Positions 1 through 11,787 of a DNA stretch of 64,000 nucleotides are shown piece after piece. This stretch comes from Caenorhabditis remanei. Taxonomy: Eukaryota; Nematoda; Chromadorea; Rhabditida; Rhabditidae. The stretch lies in assembly GCF_010183535.1 (NCBI RefSeq), contig NC_071332.1, positions 15,624,001-15,688,000 on the forward strand, given 5' to 3'. The position numbers and the translations under genes are program-made. Under the pieces are notes generated by a model. The model worked only from the letters and a program-made list of their open reading frames with translations, searched no databases and was not told the origin of the DNA. Positions within the stretch are counted from its first letter, which is position 1; every line of letters begins with the position of its first letter.

Positions 1-3000
1 CCTCGAACAGATATTTCGGGATCTTCACAGTCTTATCATCTGATGTCTTGATAGTGTAGACATCAGGTTCTGGAAGTGTTTCAATTGCCGATTCGAAGTT
101 CAGAGCTCTGAAATTAATAATTATTATATAGGTTGAAAATAAAATAATGTTACCTTTCGAAATCTTTCAGGTGGAGGAAGTCGTCACGCAGCAAGAAAAA
201 CGAGTCGAGCAATTTCAGGAAGCGATAGTGATCTGTGTCATGGAGGCAGAGCTAAATAAATAATTCAGGAAAATCTATAAATATTATAATCTTACTATAT
301 TCAAATTGAGCACATTATCCTCATTAACGTGTTCCAACAACGAGGCATCAATACACCTAATGTGGAATTCTGTGGTGTAAATGTAATATGCATGATGGTC
401 TGCGATGTGGTCACTAGGTTCGGTTTGCCTGAGAATAAGTGGAGACGCTTCGACCTGAAGGATAATAATAACTAACTTTCAGACAAGCAGCTTGACTCAC
501 CCGAATCTGCTGCAAGTCCAATTCTGGCTGATCGGGACTTCTTTTTTTCAGTGCTTCTTGGAAATGGTTTCTCTTGAACTTCCGATTCGGTGGTTGCTCG
601 TATTTCGTGGGCAAAATAGCTTCCACGTCGACAAGATCAATTGATCGAATTATTCTTGCTACGCTGAAAGTGTCTCGTTTTTCAAAAGATAATGGAAATA
701 ATTACTTACAAGACTCCGAATGCGGATTCCACTGTATTTGATCGATACTTCGTTGGTAGTTCTTTAAGATTTGTCACATACTCCGTGGCTATCTTATTTA
801 TGTCCAAGTAATAATTTCTGCTCGCTTTTCTTCTGTAAATAATGATAATTGCTACGTACCTATTCAACAATATTTCTAAACGTACACTTCTGCTTCTCTA
901 GCTTCCGAATCAAAATCAGGTTTCGGGACGACAACTGAAAGTTTACTTGCTTCAATGAGAGCCTCTTCGAACTCCTTCTCGACAGCTCTCACATTCAGTG
1001 TGTTGTCTATTCGCAAGTTGTTGAGCAACACTTCAGGAACTCCAGTCGCCTGGTCCTTTCTCAAAAAACGAATCAGAGCAAGTAGTCCACGTATCAGGCT
1101 TTTGCACTTCGGTTGACCTAAATCAAATAAAAATGTATATATTATTTCCAAACAAAACTAACCAGAATTCATATAAAAACTACCCATCCTCTTGATATCT
1201 GATTCAACAGTACCCTCAAATAGATGGTTGAGATAAGCGGCATCGAAGACGGTTCTTTCTTTGGTTTTCAGACGGAAGTCGATGGTTTCGAGGCTCTCAT
1301 AAACGCGATACTTTTCGTATTCGGAATCGTCAAACGTGTCGTGGTGCGACTGAAAATACATAAACTGTTTCAGCGTGATCTGTTTTAGTGTGGGGGGGGG
1401 GCAGGTAAGTCATTATATTTCTAACAACTTTGGCTGTTTTCAGTTGAAATTTTCAAATTAATGTTTAATGAATCAAACAGTTCAAAGTGGAGTTCTATTT
1501 TTGTAGTTGACAACTTTTCTGTACTGGCATTCCAAACTGTTGCCCTAAACTGACCATAACTCTCTAGAAAGTGTCCGTACAAAAAAGTTGTCAACTACAA
1601 AAATGGAGATCTACTTTTGATCTGTATGATCCGTTGAAAACTTGCTTGGTGGAACAACCAGTTATAGTGTGACACACTCTCAAAGTTGGAAAGTTTTCAA
1701 TGAAAACGGCCGAAGTTGCTAGGAATTATGGCCTGGCCTGTAGAGAGGAAATGGTTCAAATGGTCTTTTTTTTCAATTTTTATCAAAAATGTAAACATTT
1801 TTGTTGATTTTTCCGAATTTTTTTAATTCTGAATGACAGTCAATAATTTGACTTTTTCGCGAAAAAATTTCAAAAAATTCGAAAGAAATTCTGAATTTTG
1901 GAGCCAAGTACCCGGGCCTTGAAAAGTAAGAAATAGTCAAAAGCCGTTTTTCAAACCAAACTGAAAACTCACCCACGCAATGAACGATTCTCCATCTTCA
2001 GTCATCGTGAGCCCGTCGAATGCATATGGAAGAGCAATCTCTTCCAAAATACACAAAAGGATGTCATTTCTTGCAACCAAATACACATCATTTCCAACCA
2101 CTTGACCTTCTTCTTCTTCATCTTCTTCATCTTCTGACAGTTGATCGTTCAACTCATCATTATTCTTCTTCCTTGGCACAATCAGAAACTTTCCTTTGTA
2201 AATGTTGTTGTCGATGATAGCCATCACTTTTCCCGTCTTACATACTGTATAGTTCTTCCACAACTTTTCAGAATCCACACGATATCCATCGACAATGAAC
2301 ACAATATCCAGTTTCTCCCCGTTTCTGCCCATCCAGACAGTATCGTCACGGACTTTGATCTGAAAAAGAAAAATAGATTATAAGTTGGCTGAACCTCTTT
2401 CAGGTGAGACCTTTCTCCTCGGTTTTTCATGAACGTCCACTTCAATTTCTTTGATTTGTCGCTCCCTAATTTCTTGATTCTCCTCTGTTCTTGACTTGTT
2501 GTTGACAAACATAAAGTTGTTTCCAGTTGACCGTACGACATCCTGATCACTCGATGGATCCGTTCCGATAATCATTGTTGAGATACTTGTGAACTCCACT
2601 ATTCTGGTGTGTGTCTCTCCGAGAATGATGTTTGGTGTAACCTGGAAAAACTTCGAGTTTTCGGAGAAAAGATTATCAAAATCATTACCGAAGGATCTCC
2701 TTGATAACAATCCATTTTTGTTGGAGTTGTCACAATATCCATCGAGCCTCTAGCACGCTCCATGAAGTTGGATTTCAATCCGCAGCCGTATAAATCCCCA
2801 TTTTTGGATTGAAAGATTGTATGGTTTGGTCCCATGAAGGCATGTTTGATCTGAAATTAATGGGAGATTGATTGACAGTGACTATTTTGTCATATTCCTT
2901 TGGTGGAAAACACAAGTTAACCCATTTTCTGAAAAAGTCAACCAAAGTCCCACTCAATTCACCACCACGGGGTCTGGAATGTGAGTATCGAAATCATACC

Positions 3001-4492
3001 CACTCTTCTAGACTTGGAGGCAAATTGAAATTTTAACTTTTTGAGTTCCCTGTTTTGTTGTGGAATTTTGATACGCAGCTTACTATTAATTTTTTAACCA
3101 GTTTTTCGACTACCCTTTTAGCCAGTTTTTCGACTGTCGCGAGTATTTGATAGATACTAAAAACCTTCTACTAAAAACATATTTTGAATTTCGCGCTAAG
3201 ATGTTCGTTTTTTTAGCGGAGCGCCGTTGACTTTTCCTTAAAAAAACACCACATAAATATTGTTCGGCTTTTAGCTTTTCTGGGCTCATCGGCTGCTCAC
3301 CTACCAGAGCCCAATTTAGAAAAATGCGTACCTCCACGGAGATATTCACTGGCGTCATAACATCCACCCGATGTTTATCTGATCCAATCCCTAGACGTCC
3401 ATTTTTGTTTAGTCCGAACGCCATAGCCATGGGACATTCTGAAATAAAGTAGTTTTTGAATTAAATTGTAAGTCACGCCCCCTCCAAAAAGTACTTACTT
3501 GGCTTTTTGAACTTCATAATTGAATCAGTGATTGGCCCTCTTAGATTATTTTTCGAAAGACACAACTCCAAAGAGAACGTCTCCATTCCGACTTCAATGA
3601 AATTTTGGACTATTGCGATTTTTGTTGGCATATCCAGTTTTGATATCTGGAATTTTACTTTTTTTGAGAGAATTTCGAAGGTATAACTCACCCTTTCCCC
3701 CACAGCACGCTTCTTGTAGACACTCGCATTTTTCATATTCTCTGCGAACAATCTGAGCGACTTTTGGTATACTTCTCGGTCAATATTACGGATTTCTGAA
3801 AGGATATTAATAATATTATTGAAATGAATTTAGATAACTTACGTAATGCCAAGTGCACAATATTTTCAAGAATTTTTGGAGCAGCCACGCATTTTACACG
3901 GAGTGCTTTCTCCAATTTAGAGTGTTCTATGGCGATTTTTTTTCTGACAGTTCTGGAATAGGAATATTGATTTTTATAAGAGTTTAGAATTCGATAATTA
4001 AGAGAGACTTTCTCTAGTGATTGTAAGGCCAGCAGCCCATTGAACAGATCGGGTAAACGCAATTAGCCCATCTGGTTTTTTAAAGAAATATTATGGGTCC
4101 CTATGATGATCTTTTAAAAAAAAGGACAATTTTTTAGGGTCCGCCTCTTTGAAAAACCTTTTTAGTATCATCAATCAAAAAAATTTCAGTTTTTCGCATA
4201 CCCCTCAGTTTTACCAAAAAAATTGTCTGATTTTTAGAAGTTTTTTTTTTTATATTTTTGCTAAATTTGATACATAGGTTTGAAGATTTTCCAAAAAAAC
4301 TGATTCCTGTCCAAAATTATTTATAGAAGTTCCATTCATAGATATCTAAAATTAGTTTTACATAGAAAATCGGTGATTTTCAATAAATTCTGATCTTTTT
4401 TTCCTTTTTCTCCCCATTTTTCAATATAAAACTCACTCTTCAAGACTTTCGACTGGTTCAACTGGTTCGACTGGTTCGACTGGTTCTGCCAT
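1..4492 (-). CDS. RCC1-repeat/BTB-like protein, copy A (3' end cut by window edge)
   Basis: I read about 15 exons on the minus strand: 4437-4492, 3843-3952, 3692-3795, 3499-3647, 3332-3438, 2689-2850, 2411-2641, 1973-2359, 1163-1349, 886-1117, 710-832, 501-663, 296-454, 155-251 and 107 to beyond the edge. The start ATG (4490-4492) follows an acceptor-like GTTTCAG, as for spliced-leader addition. The N-terminus has an EPV repeat encoded by a tandem 9-mer. RCC1-type signatures are visible: AFGLNKNGRLGIGS in exon 5 and GPNHTIFQSKNGDLYGCG in exon 6. Exon 8 holds an acidic DEEDEEEE run. Exons 13-15 match the BTB-like region of copies B and C. Exon order and intron phases are the same as in B and C, so these are tandem paralogues. 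RCC1 and BTB proteins often act as scaffolds or Cullin-3 adaptors, but no function is shown here. Intron 8 holds a decayed MITE. Confidence 0.8.
1420..1725. repeat. Decayed palindromic MITE, CAGTACCGCTC family, in intron 8 of copy A
   Basis: The internal arms TTTGTAGTTGACAACTTTT and AAAAGTTGTCAACTACAAAA are present in inverted orientation. They are flanked by the TTTGGCTGTTTTCAGTTGAAA and TGACACACTCTCAAAGTTGG segments that define the family elsewhere in the window. The terminal CAGTACCGCTC sequences are lost or mutated. Confidence 0.7.
2985..3330. repeat. Dispersed repeat, also at 21930-22215
   Basis: Intron 5 of copy A contains a diverged copy of a sequence found again upstream of vps-39. 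Shared landmarks in order are TTTTGATACGCAGCTTA, CCAGTTTTTCGACTG, TTTTGAATTTCGCGCTAA and AGCGGAGCGC. No coding potential is seen. Confidence 0.6.
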
Positions 4493-4830
4493 TTTCAACC
4501 TGAAACATTCTCATAATCATTTACTTTTAAAAAACACCGAGATACAACAGAAACAACTAAATAAAGAGCTGACGAAACATGAAAAAAGATTGTTTTCGAG
4601 AGGAGGGTGTCCTAGAGAGAAGGGACAGTAAGGGTGTTCGTGTACATCGAGAAGACGCAGAGAGCAATAGTAGTGTTGGTGTCAATGTTATAGGGTAGGA
4701 GAGTGCAGAGAACTCGTTTTTTGGAGAGGAGGAAGGCAAGAGAAGAAGAAGAAGACGAGAAGGGGGGAGGCTGATGTGGTTGTCACAAGAGTAACGAGGG
4801 TACACGTGCACCTGATGTCGAGATGATGTA

Positions 4831-5283
4831 CAGTACCGCTCAAAAGTATATTAAGTTTTGGCTGTTTTCAGTTGAAAAGGTCCGATTTTGAGAGTGTGTC
4901 ATGGTAATACTGATGGTCCCATCAAGTAGATTTTTAAGAAATCATACAGAACAAAGGTAGAGCTTCATTTTTGTAGTTGACAACTTGTTTGTTCGAGCAG
5001 TCCCTAGAGAGTTATAGTCATTTTAAGGGGACAGCTCAAAAATCGCACTATTTTGCACTGAAAAGAGTCGATTTAATGGAGAAATTACTTCGACGATATG
5101 TAACTTGCTAGGGAGCGTCTATACAAAAAAGTTGTCAACTACAAAAATGGAGCTCTATCTTTGATTTGTATGATTCATTAAAAATCTACTTGATGGGACA
5201 ATAAGTATTACCACGACACAATCTCGAAGTTTGCCGTTTTCAACTGAAAAAGGCAAAACTTAATATAATTTTGAGCGGTACTC
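4831..5283. mobile_element. Palindromic Tc/mariner-like MITE (CAGTACCGCTC family), 453 bp
   Basis: The ends are CAGTACCGCTCAAAAGTATA and its near complement ending in GAGCGGTACTC, each flanked by TA. The arms are inverted over their whole length; for example TGTAGTTGACAACTT pairs with AAGTTGTCAACTACA. TA target duplication and short size with no ORF fit a non-autonomous Tc1/mariner derivative. Confidence 0.85.
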
Positions 5284-5928
5284 TAGCTTCGAGAGAACAT
5301 GAAGGAAAGATGTTTGACAAATAACGTTTTTAAGAGAAGAGATTGGTCAACTTGGTGCAAAAAGATGTAAACGCAGAGTGTCTGACGAGATTACATAAGA
5401 GTTCATTAAAGACTTTTTGAGAAGATGATTCCAGAGAAGTTTTCAGAAACAGAGGAACTCCTGAACGACCTGGTCATAAGAAGAAAGAAGGAATGGTGTT
5501 TTTTACCAAAATGAAAATTTATGTTCTGATTTTATAGTTATGAAAAAACACTCTAAAATTGCCTCTCTGTTTTAATTGAAACGAAAAAATGCTTTGGCTC
5601 GGACTCTGTGTGTGCTATGAATTTATAAAATGGTTCTTTTGCATATTTGCACAAAATTTTATAACTGAAATAAGTTCCTTAGATTTGGAAAAGTTACAGG
5701 CATATGTTTAAGAAGATTTGGTATTATGAAAGTTATTGAAAATTATGAAGCTGTACCAAAAGAGCACAAAAGAGGAGAAATGACTATTGGTATCACTTTT
5801 TCAGTTTTTTCTGATTCTGAAAAATAATTGTTATCTGAAAAAAAGTTACTTGACAATCAGAGGTATTTGTTTGAACTGGTATTTCGTGGTTTTCAAAAAG
5901 AAATATCAAAAAGTTACAAACTCATAAA

Positions 5929-6164
5929 CAGTGTGAGATATTCGGAAGACACACGTAAATTTACCGGTAATTTATTGTCGAAATAAAAAAAGTGATACCC
6001 GGTGTTTGCGGACTTAATGCTAATTTTAATAATTTTTCCACTAAGTCCGCAAACACCGGGTATCACTTTTTTTATTTCGACAATACCGAATAGTCATTTA
6101 CCGAAAATTTATCGGTAAATTACAGGTAAATTACCGGTAGTTGTTCACCGAATATCTCACACTG
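5929..6164. mobile_element. hAT-like MITE, 236 bp, with perfect 8-bp target duplication
   Basis: The termini are a perfect 17-bp inverted repeat, CAGTGTGAGATATTCGG. The element is flanked by identical 8-bp copies of CTCATAAA at 5921-5928 and 6165-6172. An inner palindrome, AAGTGATACCCGGTGTTTGC and its complement, surrounds a short AT-rich loop. An 8-bp duplication with CAGTG-type ends is the hAT signature. Confidence 0.9.
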
Positions 6165-7044
6165 CTCATAAAAAGGCAAATCATTCCCATCCCGAAATTT
6201 TTTTTGAATTATTTTTGCGAAAAAGTCAAATTTTCGACTGTCATTCAGAATTAAATAAAAAATCATCAAAAACGTTCACATTTTTGATGAAAAATTGATG
6301 AAAAGTTGAAAAAAAAAGTTCATTTTTTGAGCCGGACCTTTCCGGGGGCTTGCATTGACCAGAATGCAAAACTGTTCCAATATTTTGACCCTCTATTTCC
6401 ATCAAATTTCAAGGTGATCAGACTTAAAAAAAAATCTGAACAAAGTTCCACAACCTCTTGAAAAAGGTTTAATGTGCTCCGAGACACTTAATATTTTCTT
6501 ATGTTCTCCGGCACTAGCAGTTTGAGAGCTTTTGCTTCCCGGAGTCCACTGTCTTCCAATATTTCAAAGTCATTTCCCCGTCTTCCAAAATCAGTACGTA
6601 CTCGATTCTAGTACTTATTTAGCGAAGATCAAACGATTAGTTCTCGATGTTTATCATTTTGCGGCGCACCACTTTTTTGTTTTTCGAATTCTCACTTTGG
6701 GTATGTACTCGATAGATGTAGTTTGGATAGCAAGCATTCACTGAAGAAAAAATAGTTACGATTAAATCGTAGAAGTACGCGGAATTCATCTTTCGAATTC
6801 TCCCGTGCTGATGACCTAAAAAGATGAAACATTGAAAAAATAATACTTTTCTTCTTGAAGTATCCGTTTTGAAGATTTGTATCTCGAAGAATGTAGGATG
6901 GCTTCTAATTATGTCAAAGAATAGAAATTGCTTAAAATACCTCTTCTTCAGAATACGAAGTACCCAGTTTCATGCAAAACATATTATGTCATTTTCTGGA
7001 AACTTCTTTGTGGATGTAGAACCAATATAGAAAAAAACCGAAAT

Positions 7045-7105
7045 ATTACTCAATCGGCGGTGGCTGACCACTTGTTCAAAGTTCGGCCCAGGTGCTTCCG
7101 CTTGC
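7045..7105. repeat. Single end of the GGTGGCTGACCACT repeat
   Basis: CGGCGGTGGCTGACCACTTG followed by TTCAAAGTTCGGCCC matches one terminus of the MITE at 7784-7971. No partner end is seen nearby. Confidence 0.5.
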
Positions 7106-7307
7106 AAGTCTTATAAATTTCTTCTTTTGGCTACGATCCTACAATTAGGTAAGCATGTAATGACTAGTTCTAATTAGGCAGTACACACCGCTGTTACAAC
7201 AGCAGATGGCACACTTATTTGATACCACCTGTCCATTCTCAGTCTCATCGGCATAGCCAGAAGGCCTCTAATTAGAATAATGAGGTGGATTATATGCATG
7301 TGGGATA

Positions 7308-7759
7308 CAGTACCGCTCAAAAGTATATTAAGTTTTGCCTTTTTTAGTTGAAAACGTCCAACTTTGAGAGTGTGTCATAGTAAAACTAACTGTCCCACAA
7401 AACAACTTTTTATGGTATCGAACAGACCAAGAATAGAACTCCATTTTTGTAGTTGACAACTTTTTTGTACGGACGCTCCCTAGTAAGTAACATATCGTCA
7501 AAGTAATTTCTTCCTCAAATCGACCAATTTCAGTGCAAAATAGAGCGATTTTTGAGCTGTCGTCGAAAAATGACCATAACTCTCTAGGGAGCGTCCGTAG
7601 AAAAAAGTTGTCAACTACAAAAATGAAGCTCTACTTTTGATCAGTATAATTCATTAAAAATTTATTTGATTATTCAATCAATATTAGCATGACACACTCT
7701 CAAAGTTGGACCTTATCAACTGAAAAAACCCAAACTTAATATACTTTTGAGCGGTTCTG
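7308..7759. mobile_element. Palindromic Tc/mariner-like MITE (CAGTACCGCTC family), 452 bp
   Basis: The left end is CAGTACCGCTCAAAAGTATA and the right end is TTTTGAGCGGTTCTG, flanked by TA on both sides. Internal arms and middle sequence match the copy at 4831-5283. Confidence 0.85.
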
Positions 7760-7783
7760 TAAGTATTACAATTGGAAAACCTA

Positions 7784-7971
7784 CCCACTCGCCGGTGGCT
7801 GACCACTCGTTCAAATTTGGAGCCGAGGACAAGGTGTGAGTCTCGTTCCCAAATTTCGATTTACGGGGGCTCTCTTCTATACTTTACTCATAAAAAAGTT
7901 CTAATACTACGGTAGAGGCCCACACCTCGTTCCCGGGACTTTGAGTGAGTGGTCAGCCACCGGCAAATGGG
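7784..7971. mobile_element. TA-flanked MITE with GCCGGTGGCTGACCACTC termini, 188 bp
   Basis: The left terminus CCCACTCGCCGGTGGCTGAC is repeated in inverted orientation at the right, ending CCACCGGCAAATGGG. Both sides carry TA (7782-7783 and 7972-7973). It is too short to code. Confidence 0.75.
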
Positions 7972-8259
7972 TAATTCTGGCCAAAAAGATTACGGCATGA
8001 CTGTCAGTTTTCAGTTTCCAATTTTCAGACATTGGCGTAATCGCGGAGTGCACGACTGTATAACGGGATTGTCCGCCAATGTCACCTAATCTGTAGATGA
8101 AAAGAGAGGATAATTTCTATCCTTGAAGAATTGTTGACAATCGTTGTAAACAGACTGAAAATCTTATCTTTGAAGTGATTATATTTGAGGAAACCATTAT
8201 TTTCCTGATAATTACTCACAACTCTTAAAAGATTTTTCGTATAGAATCAGAAATTTTCT

Positions 8260-8451
8260 GTGTTAACTTATATTCAAAAATACATCGGTGCGTATTCATC
8301 TTCCGCTCTTTTTCCTTCAAAACTAGAAAGATTTTCATTACCAGATTACAAAAGATTAGAATACATACTTTTAGGAAATGACACGCATCGAGATAGCATC
8401 TCCGTATACCTGCAGGATACTCTCACTTCTTTTAAAGTATTCTCAATCAGG
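8260..8451 (+). promoter_or_regulatory. 5' flank of the GT92 gene (duplicated elsewhere)
   Basis: The segment just before the ATG, with landmarks TTCCTTCAAAACTAGAAAGA and GACACGCATCGAGATAGCAT, occurs again in intron 3 (9320-9650) and inverted at about 11345-11570. No TATA box is evident. ATTCTCAATCAG before ATG could serve as a trans-splice acceptor. Confidence 0.45.
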
Positions 8452-10931
8452 ATGACCCTTTCGTTATACCGTATCTTTTTTATTCTTGTCATTTTAGGTT
8501 TTGGGCTAACTTATTACTGGTATCGAGGTGAGGAAGATGATAGTTCCAGGTTCTCATGCTAACTATTTTTCAGTTAATTTTCTTCCCATTTCAAATAACT
8601 TTTATACAAATAACACGGGAAGATGCTATATACCGGAATGGAATCGTGTCGAGACCTCGTCAGCTTCTAATTCCTTCTGGAAATCAATTTCAAGACTATT
8701 ATGGATGTCATTGGATTTGTCGTATGAAGTGAGTGAATTTCAATGACTGGAGTCTAAGTAAACGCTTGCAGAACAATCAAAACTACACTTCGATCATTCT
8801 GATTGGTGCTTATGTCTATCCAGAATACATTTCAATCACTCTAAACTCACAATACATGTCTAAACAATATTTGTATTGTCGGTATTTTGATTGTAAAAGG
8901 AAAGAAATTCAGGGAAGCGAATGGCAAGGATTAGTATTCCCCGAGTCAGTCATTCACTGCCCTAGAAGAATTGGCGCCGAGTTTGTATCTGTTTCGAAAT
9001 TCAAGACAGATGGATTTCCGACTCCAATGAGATTGACTTTTCGAGCTTTTGAGAGTAAGCGATATCAGTTTTCGGAAGCCTTAGTCAAAATTTAATAAAT
9101 TTTTGAGGTCAGCAGTTTACAGAATTTGCAAGACTCGTAGATTGGTCGTATTTGTATGTAAATCAAAGATTGGGGGGGGGGGGTGTCTCGCAGAGTTAAA
9201 AACAATAAATTACTCTTTCCAAGGGGTTAAATTTCCTTTGCTGATCCAGATCTGATTCACAACTTCCCGAGATTTTCCAGAAAGTTTTCTGGGTAATCTC
9301 AAATAGGAAAAGTTCACCGTCTTATCTTTTTATGTCAATCTACGCACATCCATAATATTTCCATTGATAGATATTTTCATTCATATACACAGGTCCGTAT
9401 CCAACTTTCGAACTTTTTCCTTAAAAACTACAAACGATTTTCATCATCAGATTACAGAAGATGAAAAAAATAGGGCAATACATTGGTCCGTATTCATCTT
9501 CCGCTCTTTTTCCTTCAAAACTAGAAAGATTTTCATTACCAGATTACAAAAGATTAGAATACATACTTTTAGGAAATGACACGCATCGAGATAGCATCTC
9601 CGCAGTTAGTTGCAGGATACTCTCATTTCTTTTAAGGTATTCCATTCAAATTTCTGAAAATTTATAACAATGGAAACTTTCTTGAACATTGGTTCAATTG
9701 AGCATATTTTTCGAAATAGTTGATCCCATATCACTGCACGAGAGCCTTCTACATCTTGTAGACAACACTAAATGTTCCGGTTTTTAAAATATATACTCAA
9801 AAAACCTTTTTGAATGACTATTAAACTTGCCCATCTGAATACATCATACAGTAAACCAACCAATAAAAAATATATGTTCCATTCCAGAACCAATCCACGA
9901 CTTCACTATCTGCGTGGCCCCACTATATGGAAACGAACCGAAATGGATTCAAATTACCGAGTTCATTGAGCATCATAAAATGGAGGTATGCACATGAGGG
10001 TCTAGTTTATAATCAGACGATTTTCTATTCTAGGGAGCCTCATTCTTCTACTTTCATATCGGAGCCATTTCGAGTTACGATAGAAGGATTCTGGATGAAT
10101 ATGTGAAGTATTTCAAAGGAACTAGATACATAGTGAAATTGTTAATTTCAGCAACGGTGACATTGAAGTGAAGGTTCTACAAGAGAAATATGAGCGACCG
10201 TTCTACGCATGGCAGTTGATTGAGATTCAGGATTGCCACATGAGAGCAAAATATCATTCAAAATGGACTGCATTCATTGATATCGACGAGAGGATTTACA
10301 CTCAAAATGGCAATATTTTAGACTTTTTGAACTCTGAAGATAACGGACGGATAGCTGAAATTCAAATTCCTGTTTTGAATTTTGTAAAGTATGAAGATGC
10401 GCCTGAGATTTATAACGATGAAAATCAGCTTCAAAAAGAATTGATTTCAATGAAATATGATAGAACAACAGGTCTCACGTGGAATGCATCAAAAGCGTTG
10501 GTCAGACCGGAAAAGGTGGGCGGATGGATGAATATGAACAGATAGATATGATAAATTTCAGATAGGAATAATGTCAATTCATTATGCAATTGCATTGGAA
10601 CATGGATATGTCTCATTGAGAGCGGATGCTTCGGAGAAGATTGCGTTGAGGTCTGGGAGCTATGTATCTACATATGTATACAATTCAAAAATTTTCCAGA
10701 CACTACAGATCCACACAACACCGAGAAAATGGGAGTAACTGGGATGAAGGCTTAGTGGTATTTGAGAACACATTACCTTCCGAGTTTTTAACAGAATTAA
10801 CCAGGAGAGTAATAGAAAAAGTGAAGTCTGTCTACGAGAAGGTGCCGGCAATTTGCTCATATATTCCGAGAGTGATGTGGGAGTCAAGGGAGTTTCCTGA
10901 TCCATGTGAGAAGATGTTGCTAACATGGTGA
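8452..10931 (+). CDS. GT92 (DUF23) family glycosyltransferase, type II membrane protein
   Basis: Eight exons join in phase to 456 aa: 8452-8527, 8574-8728, 8772-9054, 9888-9985, 10034-10107, 10152-10515, 10562-10650 and 10700-10931. Residues about 6-24 form a hydrophobic signal anchor (IFFILVILGFGLTYYW), placing the catalytic part in the Golgi lumen. The conserved GT92 core follows: CVAPLYGNEPKWIQITEFIE, then GASFFYFHIG, EVKVLQEKY, and the DxD-like acidic motif FIDIDER that would bind the metal and sugar nucleotide. GT92 enzymes of worms and vertebrates transfer galactose in beta-1,4 linkage to glycans; the acceptor here is unknown. An AATAAA lies at about 10997. The 834-bp third intron contains a copy of the gene's own upstream region. 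Confidence 0.88.
9320..9650 (+). repeat. Direct duplicate of the GT92 5' flank inside intron 3
   Basis: From about 9487 to 9625 the sequence is nearly identical to 8283-8440, including ACATACTTTTAGGAAATGAC. Just upstream (about 9390-9440) lies a more diverged half copy of the same unit, so the fragment is itself partly duplicated. The coding exon 1 is not included. Confidence 0.8.
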
Positions 10932-11076
10932 CTATTTTGGTTGTACGGTTGAACTGATTACATGATCTCTTTTCATTGACCATTTGGTTGTATCAAATAA
11001 AATGAAAACATTGTTCTAAGTCTTGTGATCCACTAAGATCTTCCAAGATCATATCTCGGTTCTTTTTTAATAACAG

Positions 11077-11570
11077 ATATCCAATGACATCCATAACAGT
11101 CTTGAAATTGGCTTCCAGAAGGAATTAGAAGCTGATGAGGTCTCGACAAGATTCCATTCCGTGATAAAGCATCTTCCCGTGTTATTTGTATAAAAGTAAT
11201 TTGAAATAAGAAGAGAATTAACTGAAAAATATGTAGTCAGCATAAGAAGACTATCTCCTTACTCGCCTCGATACCAGTAATAACTTAGCCCAAAAACTAA
11301 AATGACAAGAATAAAACGATACGGTATAACGAAAGGGGCATCCTGATGAGAATACTTTAAAAGAAGTGAGAGTATCCTGCAGTTATACGGAGATGCTATC
11401 TCAATGGGTGTCATTTCCTAAAAGTATGGATTGTGATCATTTGTAATCTGGTAATGAAAATCTTTGTAGTTTTAAAGTCAAAAAGTCGAAAGATGAATAC
11501 GGACCTGTGTATTGCCCTATTTATAATGAGAGATATGAAATATGAATGAAAATATTATGGGTGTGTCAAA
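11077..11570 (-). pseudogene. Inverted, frameshifted 5' fragment of the GT92 gene
   Basis: Read on the minus strand, this copies the 5' flank, exon 1 (ATG at 11339-11341) and most of exon 2 of the gene at 8452. Compared with the parent, exon 1 has lost one base in the run of T after CGTATC, which brings a stop into frame. The exon 1 donor has become GC. Similarity ends near the end of parent exon 2, so no catalytic part is present. Confidence 0.8.
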
Positions 11571-11787
11571 GTCCTTTCAAGAATGAATATTAAGATTAGT
11601 CAACATTTTACCGACATTTTACAAATATTTGAGAAAAAAATATATGAAAGAAGCTTATGAAAACACACAACTTTATTATCTCCATTTCTTTGAAACAGCA
11701 AACTTCAGAAACGAGTAGAAAATATATATTTAAAAATTTTAAACAAAGAAAATAAATTATCAATGTTTTGGCGAATTTCCTGGTACG

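Larger units (their letters stand above)
4493..8451. other. Gene-poor, MITE-rich interval
   Basis: I find no supported gene in this 4-kb stretch. It holds two complete palindromic Tc-like MITEs (4831-5283, 7308-7759), one hAT-like MITE (5929-6164), a TA-flanked MITE (7784-7971), a GGCCCGG-type repeat (about 6190-6350) and a purine-rich stretch (4560-4800). The promoter of the GT92 gene should lie in the last few hundred bases. Short open frames here look random. Confidence 0.6.

Noticed and set aside
4557..4811. 84-codon minus-strand open frame rich in Ser, Leu and Pro
   Set aside because: It arises from a purine-rich simple-sequence stretch; no conserved feature is seen.
5929..6164. CRISPR-like or attenuator-like hairpin at the strong palindrome
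   Set aside because: The genome is eukaryotic, and the 8-bp flanking duplication and terminal inverted repeats identify it as a transposon.
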